A stretch of DNA of 64,000 nucleotides, taken from Sphaerisporangium krabiense (GTDB taxonomy: Bacteria; Actinomycetota; Actinomycetes; Streptosporangiales; Streptosporangiaceae). The stretch lies in assembly GCF_014200435.1 (NCBI RefSeq), contig NZ_JACHBR010000001.1, positions 4,185,501-4,249,500 of the forward strand. Reading direction: 5' to 3'. The notes beneath the pieces were generated by a model. That model did not search any database, had not been told where the DNA came from, and worked only from the letters and a program-made list of their open reading frames with translations. Shown piece after piece: positions 8,685-17,199 of the stretch. Position 1 is the first letter of the stretch; every line of letters starts with the position of its first letter. The position numbers were made by a program, and so were the translations under genes.

Positions 8685-9848
8685 TTGCCGAGCGATATCG
8701 CACTGATCAATGAATGCATGACGGGGGCCGGTGTGATTCCGCACCCCCGCCGATCGCTGAGTGCGATACCCGGGCGGATGCTGGACGAACTCGACCGTGC
8801 CGCCCGGGGAATCGTGGTGCTCGCCGTCGACGGACTGTCGTGGCGCACCGCACGCGACGCGTGGCGCGACGCCGCGCTCGAACCCCTCACCTCCACCTTC
8901 CCCAGCACTTCCACGACGGCGTGGACGACCGCCGTCACCGGCGTCCCCCTGACCGGGCACCTGGTCGCGGGCGCGGCCTGCCGGTCGCCCGCCGACGACG
9001 CCCTGGTGGACCTCGTCCACGGCACCGTCCTCGCCGGCCCGCACGACGCGTCCGAGCCCGTCACCCCGGGCCGCCCCGCCTCGCCGGACGTCCTCGTCCG
9101 GCACCCCACCGTCTTCGAGACCGCCGCCCCCCGCGCCCGCGCCGCCGTCCTGGCCCGCGAGGTGGGCACCCTCGGCGGCCCCTGGGCGAACGCGCTGCTC
9201 CAGGGAGCCGAGCGCATTCCCGGGCCCGGCCCGCGCGCGCTCGCCGCCGACGCGGCCGACCCCGTGCGCATGGCCGAGGCCGTGGCCGGCGACGTCGAGG
9301 CGGCCCTGACCGCGCACCGCGCGGACGTCCCCCTCCTGCTCTGGACGTACGTCAACCTCGACGAGCACGTGCACCGGCACGGCTACGACGCCCGGGCCCG
9401 CCGCGCCGTCGAGGAACTGGAGCGGCACGCGCGGTCCTGGGCGCGGCGCGGCTGGACCGTGCTCGCCCACGCCGACCACGGCCAGACGCCCTGCGCGCCC
9501 GACCCGGAGCTGGAGGCCGCCTGGGCGCGCGTCGACGCCCCGGAGCTGTGCCGCATGCCCGCCGGGGGCGCGGGACGGGTCCGCTGGCTCTACCCGCGCG
9601 AGGGCCGCGCCGGCGAGGTCAGGGAGCGGCTCGCCGCCGCCCTGGACGGCCACGCGCTGGTCGTCCCCGTCGACGACCTGCCCGGCCTCGGGCTCACCGG
9701 CCTCACCCCCGCGCTGCGCGAGCGGATCGGCGGCGTCGTCGCCCTCGCCACCTCGCCCCGCTTCCCGCTCCCCGTCGCCGGCGTGGCCTGGGAGCACGGG
9801 GCGCTCAGCCCCGACGAGATGCTCGTGCCGCTGGCCGTCTGGCGCTGA
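8685..9848 (+). CDS. alkaline phosphatase superfamily (type I phosphodiesterase-like) hydrolase
   Basis: 387 residues from TTG 8685, after AGCAGGAGGAG; an ATG at 8718 is an alternative start. The metal-binding and nucleophile pattern of the alkaline-phosphatase superfamily is seen: VVLAVDGLS (Asp ligand), STSTTAWTT (candidate Thr/Ser nucleophile), LDEHVHRHG (Asp/His ligands) and HADHGQTP (Asp-His). Relatives cleave phosphodiesters, pyrophosphates or phosphomonoesters using two zinc ions. There is no signal peptide, so it would act in the cytoplasm. It follows the precursor peptide on the same strand and could remove a phosphate or nucleotidyl group during maturation; the nucleotidyltransferase at 20898 and the NDK-like protein at 18324 make phosphoryl chemistry plausible, but this is inference. 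Confidence 0.8.
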   Translation: MPSDIALINECMTGAGVIPHPRRSLSAIPGRMLDELDRAARGIVVLAVDGLSWRTARDAWRDAALEPLTSTFPSTSTTAWTTAVTGVPLTGHLVAGAACRSPADDALVDLVHGTVLAGPHDASEPVTPGRPASPDVLVRHPTVFETAAPRARAAVLAREVGTLGGPWANALLQGAERIPGPGPRALAADAADPVRMAEAVAGDVEAALTAHRADVPLLLWTYVNLDEHVHRHGYDARARRAVEELERHARSWARRGWTVLAHADHGQTPCAPDPELEAAWARVDAPELCRMPAGGAGRVRWLYPREGRAGEVRERLAAALDGHALVVPVDDLPGLGLTGLTPALRERIGGVVALATSPRFPLPVAGVAWEHGALSPDEMLVPLAVWR

Positions 9849-9857
9849 GCGACGCGC

Positions 9858-11123
9858 TCAGGACGCCGACGACTCCGAAGGCGCCGACGACTCCGAAGGC
9901 GCGGACGGCGCGGCCTCGGCGGCCTCGGCATGCTCGGGCGTGCCGCCGCGCCGGGAGATCAGCACGTACAGCGCGAGGACCAGGAACGCCGTCGCGGAGA
10001 ACGCGTAGATGAGGCGGAACGGTACGAACCTGATCACGACGGTGCCCGCCGCCAGCGCCGCGATGTAGGGGACGTCGATCAGCGCCTCCATCGCGGTCAG
10101 CGCCCGCCCCTGGAGGTCTCCCTCGGTGCGGCGCTGCACGAGCGTGGTGGTCGCCACCAGGAACACCGGGATCGAGACGCCCACCAGCACCCCGCCCGCG
10201 CACATGCCCACCTCGGTGGTCGGGATGATCAGGGCCAGGCCGGCGGCCCCCAGCAGGAAGCCGACGGCCGCCGTGCGCGCCTCGCCGTACCGCCGGATCA
10301 GCGTCCCGACCGCGACGCCGCCCGCGATCGACCCCGCGCCCTGGAACGCGGCCAGGACGCCGATGAACGCGGTCGGGCGGCCAAGGCCGTCCTCCACGGC
10401 GGCGAACATCGCCGTGTTGATCAGCGCGCCCGCCCCCAGCGAGAGGCCGACCGCGATGATCACGTTGCGCATCTCGCGGTCCCGCAGCACGTGCCGGACG
10501 CCCGCCGTGAGGTCGGACGCCAGCCGCCCCGACGGCCGGGAGCGGTCGCGTACCAGGTCAGGGGTGCTCTGGAGCAGCAGCAGGATGACGACGGACAGCA
10601 CGAACGTGCCGGCGTCCAGCAGCGCCACCCCGCCGAGCCCGGCCGCGACGAAGATCGCGGTGCCGAGCAGCGGGCCGATGATGCGCAGGCCCTGGCCGAG
10701 CGAGCTGAACAGGCCGTTGGCGTCGCCGAGCAGATCCTTCGGCACCATGGAGTGGACCAGCCCGCCCCGCGCGGCGTTGAAGATCTGGTTGGAGACGCCG
10801 TAGCCGAGCGTCACCGCGTACACGATCCACAGGTCGCCCTCGTCCTTCACCAGCAGCAGGCACAGGACCAGGACGGCCGCGGCGATGTCGTTGACGATGA
10901 GCGTGGCCCGCCGGGGGAACCGGTCCACGAGCAGGCCGGTCAGCGGCGCGAGCACCGCCGGCAGCGCCAGCAGCACGAACGTCACGCCGGCCAGCGAGTC
11001 CGAGCCGGTCAGCTCCTTCACCCAGATGGCGAGCACGACCAGCAGCGCGCGGTCGCCGAACATGTTGATCGCCTGACCGGCGAAGAGCAGGACGAACTTG
11101 GGGTCACGCATGAGCCGGCGCAT
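9858..11123 (-). CDS. MFS transporter (exporter)
   Basis: 421 residues when started at ATG 11123, which has GGAGGTGCCG directly upstream; ATG 11135 (longer, no ribosome site) and ATG 11111 are alternatives. About twelve hydrophobic segments and the motif-A loop LLVDRFPRRATL mark a major-facilitator exporter of the same broad group as the one at 6355. The C-terminal tail is cytoplasmic and rich in Ala/Ser/Glu with a short EAAEAAPSAPSES-like repeat. It overlaps the M28 peptidase gene by 20 nt and is the last gene of the operon 16090-9858. A role in product export is inferred from context. Confidence 0.88.
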   Translation of the reverse strand: MRRLMRDPKFVLLFAGQAINMFGDRALLVVLAIWVKELTGSDSLAGVTFVLLALPAVLAPLTGLLVDRFPRRATLIVNDIAAAVLVLCLLLVKDEGDLWIVYAVTLGYGVSNQIFNAARGGLVHSMVPKDLLGDANGLFSSLGQGLRIIGPLLGTAIFVAAGLGGVALLDAGTFVLSVVILLLLQSTPDLVRDRSRPSGRLASDLTAGVRHVLRDREMRNVIIAVGLSLGAGALINTAMFAAVEDGLGRPTAFIGVLAAFQGAGSIAGGVAVGTLIRRYGEARTAAVGFLLGAAGLALIIPTTEVGMCAGGVLVGVSIPVFLVATTTLVQRRTEGDLQGRALTAMEALIDVPYIAALAAGTVVIRFVPFRLIYAFSATAFLVLALYVLISRRGGTPEHAEAAEAAPSAPSESSAPSESSAS

Positions 11124-13074
11124 CGGCACCTCCATCCGGGATGGTCCGCTCGGCCGCCCATCCCGCCTCCAGCAGGATGTCCAGGAAGCGCCGTGCGAAG
11201 TCCTCGTCCACGGGAAGCTCGGTGGCGGCCTCCGCGTACCGCCGCACCGCCTCCCGGTCCCGTGCCCCGTCGATGCCGTGCGCCAGGGCCACCATCAGCG
11301 CGTACCCGCGTGCCCGATCCTCGGCGAGCCGCGCCCCGATCCACTCCTCGGCCTCCCGCCACACGTCCTCCGCGAGCCCCCGCAGGTTGAACGGCCCCTC
11401 CCACTCCCGCACCAGGCCCGGCCCGTCCGCGCTCGCCGGTCCGCTCCGGTGCGCGCGTGCCCGCCTCGGCCCGTCCGCGCGGGCCGGGGGCGCGTCGTCC
11501 GGCAGCAGCGAGGCCACGTGCCCGGCGAGCCCTTCGACCCACCGCCGGGCCCGGTCCCCTCCCCGGTCCCCGCAGAGGACGTCCAGCCACTCGACCGCCG
11601 CCACCGCGACCCGCGTACGGTGCCGCAACAGGCCCATCCCACCTCCGGCACGGTCCCGCCCCGCGTCCGTGCCGCCCCCGCCCGGCAGGCAGTCGAGGAG
11701 GCGGTCGGCGGACCAGCGGAGGGCGATGGACTCCAGGTCCGGGCGGTCGGCGGGGGTGGCGGTGGCCAGGGTCGCGGCGATGGCCGCGGCCAGGGTCGTC
11801 GTACGCCGCAGCTCGGCCGGGTCCACCTTGTCGAGGGTGTCGGCCGAACTGTGGTTGAAGCGGTCGGGCCAGTGGCCGAGCGCGACGGCCGGGCAGGCGA
11901 TCGAACGGTCGGCCAGCAGGGCGTGGTCGGAGGCCCCGACGAACGGCGTGGCGCGCCAGGCCCAGGTGTCGCAGGCCACCGCGCCGGTGTAGGAGCGCGC
12001 GGCCTGCGGGAGCAGGGCGGCGGCGTGCTCGGCCAGCGCGCTGACGAAGCCGGGCAGGTGGTCGGGCGCGCGTTCCACGATGAGCGGGCCGCCGCAGAGC
12101 CGCTGGTCCTCGCCCGCCATGTCCACGTTCACCGCCGCCAAGGGGACGACGCCGGCGACGTCGTGGAGGTAGGCGGCCATGCCGGTGAACTCGGGTCCCC
12201 AGACGAACCGCACGCTCCGGCGCGGACGGGTCCCGGCCAGCATCCGGGCGACGGCCAGCAGCGCGGCGACCCCGGTCGCGTTGTCGTTGGCGCTCGGCAT
12301 GGGATGGCACAGGTGCGCGTACAGCAGCACCTCGCCGGCCTCCTCGCCCGGGATGAGCCCGGTGACCAGCGGCATCGAGGCGTCCTCGCGCACGTCGACC
12401 GTGACGCGGGCGCGTCCGGCCGCGACGAGCACCGCCGCGCGCCCCCGCGGGAGGCTGAACGCGAACAGCGGCGCGCCGCCGCGCAGTTCCACGCGTCCGA
12501 CGCCGCCGTTCGCGGACGCCTGGTCGGTGACGATCCCGGTCGCGCCCTCCCGCTGGGCCAGTTCGAGCGCGAGAGGCAACGGGACGGAGGGGTCGTCGTG
12601 TACGGCGAGCGCGCCGCGCAGCGACCCGGCCCCGACCCGGACGACCGGCAACTCCACTCCGTCCGGGCCGGTCGCCGCGGAGTGCGCGGCCAGGATGAAC
12701 GGCTCATCGGGATAGCGCGCCAAAGGGAACCACTCGCCCGGGAGGGAGAACCCCTCCGAGGCGTGGAGAGCGGCGGGAGGAGGGCCTTGGTCCCGGACGA
12801 GGGAGGACGGGCCGGAAAGTTCGGCGCGGACCGGGGTCCAGGAGGCGGGGGCGCGGAAGGTCCACCAGCGGCGGGCGCCGTCGGCGGGGAAGTGGTGCAG
12901 GCGCACCTCGCGCAGGCCGGCCTCCTCGGCGCGCGCGGCGACGTACTCGGCCGCCGCCACGATGCCCGAGGACGCCTGGTAGCGGTCGGACGCGCACACC
13001 GCGGCGACGTCGGCCATGGCCGCGGCGGTGTCGAACAGGGAGTGCAGGCGTGCGACGGCGGCGGCGACGGTCAC
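11104..13074 (-). CDS. M28-type zinc aminopeptidase-like protein, with extra domain
   Basis: 656 residues from GTG 13074, overlapping the upstream stop as GTGA. The N-terminal 400 residues look like an M28/DUF4910-type metallopeptidase. Candidate di-zinc ligands are in HLCHPMPSANDNATG (His, Asp), FVWGPEFTGM (Glu), NVDMAGED (Asp) and FNHSSADTLDKVD (His). Between the N terminus and the catalytic core there is an insertion that could be a PA-like lid. The C-terminal 200 residues are helical and Arg-rich with no domain I recognise. No secretion signal is seen, so it probably acts on an intracellular peptide. In context it may trim or release product from a peptide carrier. It is the third gene of a four-gene overlapping operon. 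Confidence 0.8.
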   Translation of the reverse strand: MTVAAAVARLHSLFDTAAAMADVAAVCASDRYQASSGIVAAAEYVAARAEEAGLREVRLHHFPADGARRWWTFRAPASWTPVRAELSGPSSLVRDQGPPPAALHASEGFSLPGEWFPLARYPDEPFILAAHSAATGPDGVELPVVRVGAGSLRGALAVHDDPSVPLPLALELAQREGATGIVTDQASANGGVGRVELRGGAPLFAFSLPRGRAAVLVAAGRARVTVDVREDASMPLVTGLIPGEEAGEVLLYAHLCHPMPSANDNATGVAALLAVARMLAGTRPRRSVRFVWGPEFTGMAAYLHDVAGVVPLAAVNVDMAGEDQRLCGGPLIVERAPDHLPGFVSALAEHAAALLPQAARSYTGAVACDTWAWRATPFVGASDHALLADRSIACPAVALGHWPDRFNHSSADTLDKVDPAELRRTTTLAAAIAATLATATPADRPDLESIALRWSADRLLDCLPGGGGTDAGRDRAGGGMGLLRHRTRVAVAAVEWLDVLCGDRGGDRARRWVEGLAGHVASLLPDDAPPARADGPRRARAHRSGPASADGPGLVREWEGPFNLRGLAEDVWREAEEWIGARLAEDRARGYALMVALAHGIDGARDREAVRRYAEAATELPVDEDFARRFLDILLEAGWAAERTIPDGGADAPAHA

Positions 13075-14888
13075 CGGCCCACCACGGCGCGGAACGCGTC
13101 CCTCCTGGCCCGCGACAGCGGCACGCTGATCCTGGTCAGCGGCGCGGCGAACAGGGGACGCACGGGCTTGCCGAGGATGCCGGGCGGGCACGCCTGCGAG
13201 GTCGTCACCCACGGCAGCGCCGGGTGCCCCGGCTCCACGGTCACGCCGAGGGACCGCAGCCCCTCGATCAGCTCAGGCTTGGCCTCCGCGACGGCGGCGC
13301 GCAGCGGGGCCAGCGCGTCGCCGCGGTCGAGCAGCCGCAGCGCCACCTCCATGGGCAGCGCGGAGGCCGCGAGCGGCGGCGCGACCCGGCGCAGGTCCGC
13401 GCCCACCCCGTCCGAGGTGATCGCGAACCCGGCGCGCAGGCCGCCGCAGCAGTACCCCTTGGACACGCTGCGCAGCACGACCAGGCCGTCCACCCGCGAG
13501 GTGAGCGGTACGGCGCTGGCCCGCGGGCCCGCGTAGGTGGCGCCGGCCTCGTCCACGACGAGCAGGGCCCCGACGCCCGCGGCGGCCTCGGCCAGCGCGC
13601 GGATCCGGTCGAGCGGCGGCAGGACGCCGAGGACGCCGGGCCGTTCGACGAGCACGAGCGAGGGCCGCGTGCGGGCGATCACCTCGGGCGCGTCGTCGGC
13701 GGACGGGTCGAAGGGGCGCAGGGCGACGCCGAGCGCGGACGCCCAGGCGGGCAGGTCGGGGTGGGCGTACGGCGTGCAGAGCAGGGTGCCGGGCGCGGCG
13801 AGCAGGCTCAGCGCGTGCAGCAGCCCGGTCGTGCCCGCGCCCGTGACCACGCGGTCCGGGGTGATGTCGGCTCCGAAGTGCCGCGCGAGCACGGGGGCCG
13901 CGCGCCCGCCGCCGTAAGGATCGTCCACGGCCAGCCCCCGCGCCACCTCGCCGATGCCCGCGCCGAGCCCGGCCCGTCCCTTCGCGCGGTCCTCGTCCTG
14001 TGCTCGGTTCGCGGCGCCGGCCTCGGCCCAGGCCGCTTCGATGGCGTCGCGGGCGTACTCGACCTCGTCGGGGGCCCAGCGCAGGTCCAGGGTGCCGGGG
14101 GCGGGGGTCGCGCGGGCGTAGTCCAGGACGGCGGGTTCGGGGCGGGCCGGGACGCGGGCGACGAACTGGACGTAGCGGGTGTCCACCTCGACGGGGGACC
14201 CGGCGGTGAAGTCGGCGTCGGCGCGCACGATCTCGTACCCGGAGTCGCGGAGCATGGCCGCGACCTCGGGCGGCTGGTAGAGGCGCAGGTCGTCGCGCAG
14301 CCGGGCGACCGAGCCGTCGGGCCGGGTGACGCGCAGCTCGCCGCGGCTGCGCCCGCTCACCGCGTCGTAGGAGCGGGCGAACTCGTAGACGGCGCCGTCG
14401 GCCTCGAAGCGGTCGGAGGCGCGGTAGCGGGCGAGGATGCCCGTCACGCTGGAGTGGTCGAGGATCAGCAGCCCGCCGGGGACGAGCCGGTCACGCACCC
14501 GGCGCAGCAGCCTCCGCTGCTCCTCGTCCTCGCCCCAGCCGAAACTCTGCAGGCAGACGGCGGCGTCCGCCTCGGGCAACGGCGCCCGCTCCAGCAGGTC
14601 GGCGCACACCACGGCCAGCGGGACCCCGGCCCGCCGCGCGGCCTCCTCGGCGCGGTCCAGCGCCCACCGGCTGACGTCGACGCCGACGACCTCGAAGCCG
14701 TGCTCGGCCAGCGGGACCGCGTGCCGTCCGAGACCGCAGCCGAGGTCGAGCACGCGCCGTCCCGGCGCGTGCTCCTCCAGCGTCTTGACCAGGTAGGCGA
14801 CCTCGCCCGCCGTGCGCGCGGCGGTGTACTCGTGGCGGACGAGGCTCCAGAAGTCGGGGGAGAAGTAGCCGGTGTACCACCGGCTCAT
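13071..14888 (-). CDS. fusion of SAM methyltransferase and PLP-dependent aminotransferase
   Basis: 605 residues from ATG 14888, overlapping the upstream stop as ATGA. Residues 1 to about 245 form a class I methyltransferase with the SAM loop VLDLGCGLGRH at 46-56. Residues about 246-605 form a fold-type I PLP enzyme of the class I/II aminotransferase kind. The Schiff-base Lys is at about residue 477 in SVSKGYCCGG, and VVDEAGATYAG provides the Asp that contacts the PLP nitrogen. I see no frameshift or stop between them, so the fusion is real in this sequence. It would methylate and transaminate, or act on the alpha-carbon of, successive intermediates. Such a fusion within an operon with a PP-loop ATPase and a peptidase suggests amino-acid tailoring on a peptide. 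Confidence 0.85.
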   Translation of the reverse strand: MSRWYTGYFSPDFWSLVRHEYTAARTAGEVAYLVKTLEEHAPGRRVLDLGCGLGRHAVPLAEHGFEVVGVDVSRWALDRAEEAARRAGVPLAVVCADLLERAPLPEADAAVCLQSFGWGEDEEQRRLLRRVRDRLVPGGLLILDHSSVTGILARYRASDRFEADGAVYEFARSYDAVSGRSRGELRVTRPDGSVARLRDDLRLYQPPEVAAMLRDSGYEIVRADADFTAGSPVEVDTRYVQFVARVPARPEPAVLDYARATPAPGTLDLRWAPDEVEYARDAIEAAWAEAGAANRAQDEDRAKGRAGLGAGIGEVARGLAVDDPYGGGRAAPVLARHFGADITPDRVVTGAGTTGLLHALSLLAAPGTLLCTPYAHPDLPAWASALGVALRPFDPSADDAPEVIARTRPSLVLVERPGVLGVLPPLDRIRALAEAAAGVGALLVVDEAGATYAGPRASAVPLTSRVDGLVVLRSVSKGYCCGGLRAGFAITSDGVGADLRRVAPPLAASALPMEVALRLLDRGDALAPLRAAVAEAKPELIEGLRSLGVTVEPGHPALPWVTTSQACPPGILGKPVRPLFAAPLTRISVPLSRARRDAFRAVVGR

Positions 14889-16090
14889 GAGAATCCCTGG
14901 GCGCCGAAGAACTCGCACACGTCGCACAGGTCGGGCGGGTTCTGCACCCCTTCCTGCAGGATGTAGACGCCCTCGCAGACGCGGCACTTCTGTTCGACGA
15001 ACGGGAACATGTAGCGCTGCATGTTCGCGAACGACTCGAACAGGTAGTAGTCGACGCCCGGCCACAGGCCGTACAGGTGGTCGGCCATGGCGTAGGCCAT
15101 CGACCGGTCCTGGGGGCCGGTGGTGAACCGGCCGGGCGCGCCCTGGCGGTTGAGCTCGGGGGCGACCAGCTCCAGGTAGAGCATGAGCTCCTTCTTGGTG
15201 ATGCGGTAGAGCGGGAAGATGTAGCGCATCCCGCCGATCTCCCGGACCGGGATGCCGCCCATGCGGTAACCGCTCATGATCCAGGTCACCATGCTGGCGA
15301 CGAGGTCGTCGCCGTTGAAGCCGAACGCGACGGTGTGCGCGCCGGTCTCGACGGCGTGGTTCTCCAGCATGCGGCGCAGCACCTGGTGCCCGACCACCAT
15401 GTTGAGGTGGCGGTTGTCGCCGGAGACCACGGAGTTCATGGCCTCCACGAAGGGCCTGCGCATCTTGAAGATCCGCTCGATGTCGGAGGCGGTGACGATG
15501 GCCTGGTCGATGCCGAGCTCCGCCGCCGAGGCACGTGCCGCCGCGAACGTCGCCGGCTCCTCCCAGTCGGGCAGCCCGGTGATCGTGACCGAGGTCATGG
15601 GGACGTGCGGGATCCGGTCGCGGGTGCGCTCCATGAGCTTGAGCAGGGCCACGCTGTCCCTGCCGCCGGACAGGCCGATCACGACCGGCTCGCCGGCCCG
15701 CAGCACGCCGCCTCCGACGACGCTCTGGACGAACGCCTCCTCGATGTACCGGATGAATCCCTCGGCGTCGAAGTGCTCGACCCGGTGCTCCAACTGCCCG
15801 TTGACGTCGAACATCACGGTCTTGACGTAGACCGGGTCGGGGGTGGCGTAGACGGTGCGCGCCGGCTTGCGGATCACGTTCATGTCGTAGTGCCGCACCT
15901 GACGGATCTCGATGACGTCGTCGGGCCCGACGGTGGTGGTCTCTTCTGGAACGATTTTCCCGTTACGAGTGGTCAAGACGGCGTTGACGGGAATGCCGTG
16001 GGCCGTCAGGATTTCAGTCAGCGGCCGACCGGGGGTGGCGCTCAGCGTCTCCGAGCCACCGACTTTGTCATGGAAGACGACGTGTGCCAC
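14885..16090 (-). CDS. ThiS-like beta-grasp domain fused to a PP-loop ATPase (TtuA/TtcA-like)
   Basis: 401 residues from GTG 16090 (AGGGAGAAAGTC upstream; GTG 16105 is in frame). Residues 1-65 resemble the ThiS/MoaD sulfur-carrier fold, with NGKIVPEE and VGPDDVIEI, but run into the next domain without the terminal Gly-Gly that would carry sulfur. Residues about 130-370 are a PP-loop ATPase with SGGRDS at 141-146. The C terminus has CRVC and CDVC, a likely zinc site as in TtuA. The mid-domain cysteines that bind an iron-sulfur cluster in TtcA/TtuA are absent. It may therefore adenylate a carboxylate or amide for non-sulfur ligation, or accept sulfur from elsewhere. It is the first gene of the operon running to 9858. 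Confidence 0.82.
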   Translation of the reverse strand: MAHVVFHDKVGGSETLSATPGRPLTEILTAHGIPVNAVLTTRNGKIVPEETTTVGPDDVIEIRQVRHYDMNVIRKPARTVYATPDPVYVKTVMFDVNGQLEHRVEHFDAEGFIRYIEEAFVQSVVGGGVLRAGEPVVIGLSGGRDSVALLKLMERTRDRIPHVPMTSVTITGLPDWEEPATFAAARASAAELGIDQAIVTASDIERIFKMRRPFVEAMNSVVSGDNRHLNMVVGHQVLRRMLENHAVETGAHTVAFGFNGDDLVASMVTWIMSGYRMGGIPVREIGGMRYIFPLYRITKKELMLYLELVAPELNRQGAPGRFTTGPQDRSMAYAMADHLYGLWPGVDYYLFESFANMQRYMFPFVEQKCRVCEGVYILQEGVQNPPDLCDVCEFFGAQGFS

Positions 16091-16194
16091 GACTTTCTCC
16101 CTCACTGCTGTGATGTGCGCCTAGTATGGGGTCATTTTGGTCATTGCCGTCAAGGGTTCAGGTCCATGGACCGGCTAGCCATGTCAGGGGGGTC
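16091..16194. promoter_or_regulatory. divergent promoter region with GGTCATT direct repeat
   Basis: This 104-bp gap separates the ThiS/PP-loop operon (minus) from the FemAB pair (plus). It contains GGTCATT twice, at 16130-16136 and 16139-16145, nine bases apart. On the minus strand, TTGACG lies at 16153-16148 with CATACT about 19 nt downstream. A shared regulator for the two transcription units is plausible but unproven. Confidence 0.4.
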
Positions 16195-17199
16195 ATGAGC
16201 TCGTCTTTGACCGTCGAAGTACATAAGTCGGTCGATACCGTTGACGAAGCCGAATGGGATGATGTTGTATCTAGGGCGGGCGCGCCGGTGTTTTATCGCC
16301 TGGGCTATTTGCGCGCCTACGAGCGTTTTCCGCTGACGGACGTCGAGGCGTTCTTCTATTTCGTCGTACGCGACGCCGGGCGGGCCGTCACCGTTCTGCC
16401 CGTCTCGCTGCTGCGCGGCGTCGACCCCCTCGGCCACCTCCGGCCCCGCTACCCCGTCGCCGCGGACGACCGCGGCCTGCTCAGCCACGTCTGGCACTGC
16501 TACGACGCGTGGCTGCCCGGCGAGCCGCACACCGGCGTGGTCGTCGCGGCCATGCGCGACCTCGCCGCCGAGCTGGGCGCCGACTGGTACGGCTTCATCA
16601 ACGTGCCGCGCGGCTCGGCGCTCGGCGCCGCCCTGGTCGCCGAGGGCTTCCCCGCCGAGCACATCGAGGACCGCTTCCGCGTCGACCTGCGCGGCATGAC
16701 CGACGTCGAGGGGTACATCGCCGCCGCCCGACCGCGAGGCCGGGCGAACCTGCGCCGCAACGGCCGCAGGGCGGCCGAGGCCGGGGTGACCGTCCGCGCC
16801 ATGGACACCGCCGACGGGGACCTGATGGAGGTCGCCGCCCTGTGCGCCGCCACCTCCGACCGGCACGGCACCGGCGCCTTCTACCCGCCCGAGCTGTTCG
16901 CCGGCTTCGTCACCGCGCTCGGCGCCAACGCCTGCCTGATCGAGGTGCGGGAGCGGGACCGGCTGGTCGCCGCGGGCGTCTGCCTGCGCGACGAGACCCG
17001 CTTCCACGCCTGGGCCTGCGGGGTGGACTACGAGATCGGCGGCAACTACAGCCCCTACCCGGTCCTGTTCGCGGCGACGGCCGAGCAGGCGCTGAGCCAG
17101 GGCCGCCTGGTCATGGAGGGCGGTCGCGGCAACCACGCCTTCAAGCTCAAACACGGCCTCACGCCCGTTCCCCTCGACGCCTGCCTGCGCGCCGTCTGA
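16195..17199 (+). CDS. FemAB-like GNAT-fold protein 1
   Basis: 334 residues from ATG 16195, with a G-run ribosome site. The C-terminal half has the FemAB/BioF2-like acetyltransferase (GNAT) pattern, with RANLRRNGRRAAEAGVTV, VAAGVCLRDETRFHAWACGVDYEIGG and a terminal EGGRGNHAFKLKHGL. That last element is the conserved FK.KfG-like segment of FemAB proteins, which often move amino acids from aminoacyl-tRNA to an amine; others are plain acyltransferases. It is joined to a second, similar gene by a TGATG overlap. In this locus it could extend a peptide scaffold with an amino acid. A direct tRNA dependence cannot be read from sequence alone. Confidence 0.8.
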   Translation: MSSSLTVEVHKSVDTVDEAEWDDVVSRAGAPVFYRLGYLRAYERFPLTDVEAFFYFVVRDAGRAVTVLPVSLLRGVDPLGHLRPRYPVAADDRGLLSHVWHCYDAWLPGEPHTGVVVAAMRDLAAELGADWYGFINVPRGSALGAALVAEGFPAEHIEDRFRVDLRGMTDVEGYIAAARPRGRANLRRNGRRAAEAGVTVRAMDTADGDLMEVAALCAATSDRHGTGAFYPPELFAGFVTALGANACLIEVRERDRLVAAGVCLRDETRFHAWACGVDYEIGGNYSPYPVLFAATAEQALSQGRLVMEGGRGNHAFKLKHGLTPVPLDACLRAV

